This document shows, piece by piece, positions 6,224 to 8,324 of a stretch of DNA of 8,324 bases (position 1 is the first letter of the stretch; each line of letters begins with the position of its first letter). The DNA comes from Bacillota bacterium (lineage in GTDB: Bacteria > Bacillota > Clostridia > Saccharofermentanales > Fastidiosipilaceae). The DNA lies in NCBI GenBank assembly GCA_023420715.1, contig JAEZVR010000003.1, positions 1 to 8,324 of the forward strand, written 5' to 3'. Under the pieces are notes generated by a model. That model saw only the letters and a list, made by a program, of their open reading frames with translations. It had not been told where the DNA came from and did not search any database. A program made the translations under genes and the position numbers.

Positions 6224-6823
6224 ATGAACCCGCATCGTCTGACGGTCTACACTGGATTGCCTGGAACGGGCAAATCTTCTGCCGTATTGCATCAATTGAT
6301 GACCCATCCACCCCAAACGCACTGGGCTGGATTCGTGACCGTTCGACGCATTCAAAACAACTTCCGCACTTTCGTGCCTGTATTAGCAACCGATTTGGCA
6401 GACATTTTAAAAGAGTGGAAAAACCTTGATCCGTCTCAATGGCAAAGCTGTTTTGACCACTTCCTCAGAACAGATGCACAAACTTGTACAAATCGTCATC
6501 CTGTACCTGTGGCCATATTTAAAGACCTTATTCTGGAAGCCCTGTCTAAAGCCAACCAGGAACATGGCTTTCTTATTTTAGACGAAGTTGGTGGTTTGGA
6601 GCTCTTAGATGAAATCTGGCTGGAACAACTCTTAAACGGCCTTCAACGTACAACCGAAGGGATCATCGTCCTTAAATCAAAAGCGCATGCATCCTGCCTG
6701 GTCAAACGCCACCAGTTCAGTCAAAGCGATCTCGACCGCTTAAACAAGGCATATGATCGACTCTATCATCACCTTGAGCAGCTACCACAATCAATGATTT
6801 GTCACAGACAAGGAGATCGATGA
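6224..6823 (+). CDS. small P-loop NTPase, THEP1/NTPase_1-like
   Basis: This 199-residue soluble protein has a Walker A motif GLPGTGKS (11-18) and a Walker B motif FLILDEVGGLEL (116-127). The DE-x-G-x-x-E arrangement after the Walker B strand is characteristic of the THEP1 (NTPase_1) nucleoside-triphosphatase family, and the size fits. Between the motifs lies a divergent stretch with GFVTVRR (36-42) after the first helix. No membrane segment or signal peptide is evident. The ribosome site GAGGAG (6213-6218) is five bases before the ATG. It is the first gene of a unit with the FecCD permease, whose ATG shares a base with this gene's TGA. Its role is unknown; chaperoning or processing of the imported cofactor is a guess. 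Other P-loop kinase-like families remain possible. Confidence 0.75.
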   Translation: MNPHRLTVYTGLPGTGKSSAVLHQLMTHPPQTHWAGFVTVRRIQNNFRTFVPVLATDLADILKEWKNLDPSQWQSCFDHFLRTDAQTCTNRHPVPVAIFKDLILEALSKANQEHGFLILDEVGGLELLDEIWLEQLLNGLQRTTEGIIVLKSKAHASCLVKRHQFSQSDLDRLNKAYDRLYHHLEQLPQSMICHRQGDR

Positions 6824-7839
6824 TGTCCCAGCACCCCACACGCCTGTTTCGGCATTATCTTTTATTTGCCATCATCTGCTTGGTTGTCGTTTTTTTGATT
6901 TCTTGTACCCTGGGGCGCTTCCCCATTTCACTTCAAGACATCCTTAAAATGCTGTTGCATCAAATCTTTCCACAAAAACAAACCTGGCAAGACACTGCGG
7001 CCATTGCCCTTTTTAACATTCGGTTGCCCCGCCTAATCCTGGCCTTATTTGTAGGAATCGGTCTCTCCTTAGCTGGGGCAACGTTTCAAGCGCTTTTTCA
7101 AAATCCCATGGTCTCACCCGATTTATTGGGTGCCGCTTCCGGGGCAGGTCTAGGGGCGGCACTTGCGATTCTCCTCGGTGTTTCCAGTTTCTTCATCACC
7201 TTATTTGCCTTTGGTTTTGGTTTGGTAAGCATTTTTTTAGTCTTGTTCATTGCCCATCATGCCAAACAAAACCGTGTACTGAGCTTAATTTTAACGGGTA
7301 TTATTGTTAGCGCCCTCTTTTCTGCCTTACTGTCTTTTATAAAACTCGTGGCAGATCCAACCAACCAACTCCCGGCCATAACCTATTGGCTCATGGGATC
7401 ACTCAATACACTCTACGATGCGAAAATGTGGGTTGCGCTGCCGATTATCTGTCTTGCCAGCTGCATTATTTTTTGTTTTCGGTGGCAACTCAACGTGTTG
7501 AGTTTAGGTGATGAAACGGCCAAAACTTTAGGACTACCAGCAGAGAAATTGCGCACCATCCTCCTCCTGGCCGCCACACTGAATACGGCAGCTTGTGTCT
7601 CTGTCTCAGGTATGATCGGTTGGGTTGGACTCATTATCCCCCATTTTGCTCGTTTATTGGTCGGTGGAAATCATCGCCATGTGATTCCCATGACAGCCTT
7701 ATTAGGTGCCATCTTCTTAATTGTCACAGACGACATGGCTCGACTTATTCACAGTAGTGAAATTCCCATTGGCATTTTAACTGCCTTTGTGGGTGCACCT
7801 TTTTTCCTACACCTCATTCTTAGGAGAAGAAATGGATGA
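6823..7839 (+). CDS. FecCD/BtuC-family ABC transporter permease
   Basis: This 338-residue inner-membrane protein is the channel subunit of a type II importer for siderophore, heme, corrinoid or a similar ligand. Family marks are NIRLPR (65-70), the GATFQALFQNPMVSPDLLG segment (85-103), the coupling-helix region SLGDETAKTLG (227-237), GWVGLIIPHFARLLVG (266-281) and the closing IPIGILTAFVGAPFFLHL (314-331). About ten membrane helices are expected and the hydrophobic blocks fit. The start is the second of two adjacent ATGs (6820 and 6823), giving a seven-base gap after AAGGAG (6810-6815); the first would leave four. The stop overlaps the ATPase start by four bases. The substrate cannot be deduced; no binding protein is in the window. 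Confidence 0.95.
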   Translation: MSQHPTRLFRHYLLFAIICLVVVFLISCTLGRFPISLQDILKMLLHQIFPQKQTWQDTAAIALFNIRLPRLILALFVGIGLSLAGATFQALFQNPMVSPDLLGAASGAGLGAALAILLGVSSFFITLFAFGFGLVSIFLVLFIAHHAKQNRVLSLILTGIIVSALFSALLSFIKLVADPTNQLPAITYWLMGSLNTLYDAKMWVALPIICLASCIIFCFRWQLNVLSLGDETAKTLGLPAEKLRTILLLAATLNTAACVSVSGMIGWVGLIIPHFARLLVGGNHRHVIPMTALLGAIFLIVTDDMARLIHSSEIPIGILTAFVGAPFFLHLILRRRNG

Positions 7840-8324
7840 AACCCATATTATCGGTCAAGGATCTTTGCTTTTCCTATCGCAATCACCCAATCCTAAAGGA
7901 TTTCTCATTCACTTTAATGCCCGGTCAATTTGTCTGTGTATTAGGTGCAAACGGCGCTGGTAAATCCACCCTTTTTAAAGTCTTATTAAAACAGTTGCAT
8001 CTCCAAAGTGGCGAAATCCGCTATAACGGTCAATCTCTAGATCGATTGGATGCACAAACCTTGGCTAAACAGGTGGCCTATATTCCGCAAATCAACCACA
8101 TCCAATTTAGCTATACCGTTTATGACATGGTTTTAATGGGTGCAAGTAACTGTTTTGGCTGGATTGGCACCCCAACAGCCCTTGCCAAGCAACGCGCCCT
8201 TGATGCGATTGAACGACTTCAACTAACGCCATATGCAGACCGCCCATACGATCGCCTCTCCGGCGGCGAACAACAACTGGTGCTCATCGCTCGTGCGCTT
8301 GCCCAGAACACCCCCATACTGATC
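7836..8324 (+). CDS. ABC transporter ATP-binding protein (partial, 3' end missing)
   Basis: The first 163 residues of the ATPase paired with the FecCD permease are present; the gene runs off the right edge. Visible are Walker A GANGAGKS (37-44), the Q-loop glutamine Q85 in AYIPQ, the FecE/BtuD-like VYDMVLMGA (95-103) and the signature LSGGE (141-145). The sequence ends at PILI, just where the Walker B LDEP motif should follow, so Walker B and the H-loop lie outside. ATG 7836 overlaps the permease TGA in an ATGA arrangement, and AGGAG (7822-7826) is nine bases upstream; a nearby ATG at 7832 is in the wrong frame. It should power uptake through the permease. Confidence 0.95.
   Translation, partial: MKPILSVKDLCFSYRNHPILKDFSFTLMPGQFVCVLGANGAGKSTLFKVLLKQLHLQSGEIRYNGQSLDRLDAQTLAKQVAYIPQINHIQFSYTVYDMVLMGASNCFGWIGTPTALAKQRALDAIERLQLTPYADRPYDRLSGGEQQLVLIARALAQNTPILI

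Overview
The window looks like the chromosome of a low-to-mid-GC Bacillota (Firmicutes) bacterium. It has strong AAAGGAGG-type ribosome sites, consensus or extended -10 promoters, short T-tailed hairpin terminators, a CCA-encoding tRNA gene and a Clostridia-like MreB/Mbl. No 16S or species marker is present, so I do not go below phylum.

Left part (1-1465) is accessory-looking. It holds an AT-rich gene-poor stretch with what appears to be the ribosome site of a minus-strand gene starting just off the left edge. A complete RelB/DinJ-type antitoxin plus YafQ-type toxin pair follows on the minus strand (996-447), closed by a hairpin terminator with a GCAA loop. About 400 bases beyond it carry no convincing gene but contain a hairpin and one copy of a 28-base imperfect repeat whose other copy lies at 281-308.

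Middle part: a tRNA-Thr(UGU) gene on the minus strand (1572-1497) has its own near-consensus promoter and a terminator. Next are a solitary mreB/mbl gene (minus, 2633-1623), a divergently transcribed TraX-family membrane protein (plus, 2708-3529), and leucyl-tRNA synthetase leuS (plus, 3626-6127) with its own promoter and terminator but no T-box leader.

Right part: a new plus-strand transcription unit starts near 6169. It encodes a small P-loop NTPase resembling the THEP1/NTPase_1 family (6224-6823), a FecCD/BtuC-type ABC permease (6823-7839) and its ABC ATPase (7836 to beyond the right edge). Stop/start overlaps suggest translational coupling. The two transporter genes make the inner-membrane core of an importer for a metal chelate, heme, corrinoid or oxyanion; the substrate cannot be read from the window. 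The NTPase as first gene of this operon is the least explained part.

I see no CRISPR array, insertion sequence, phage gene or rRNA. No clear new system stands out. The best leads are the NTPase-transporter operon, the tRNA-adjacent toxin-antitoxin/repeat region, and the paired 28-base repeat.
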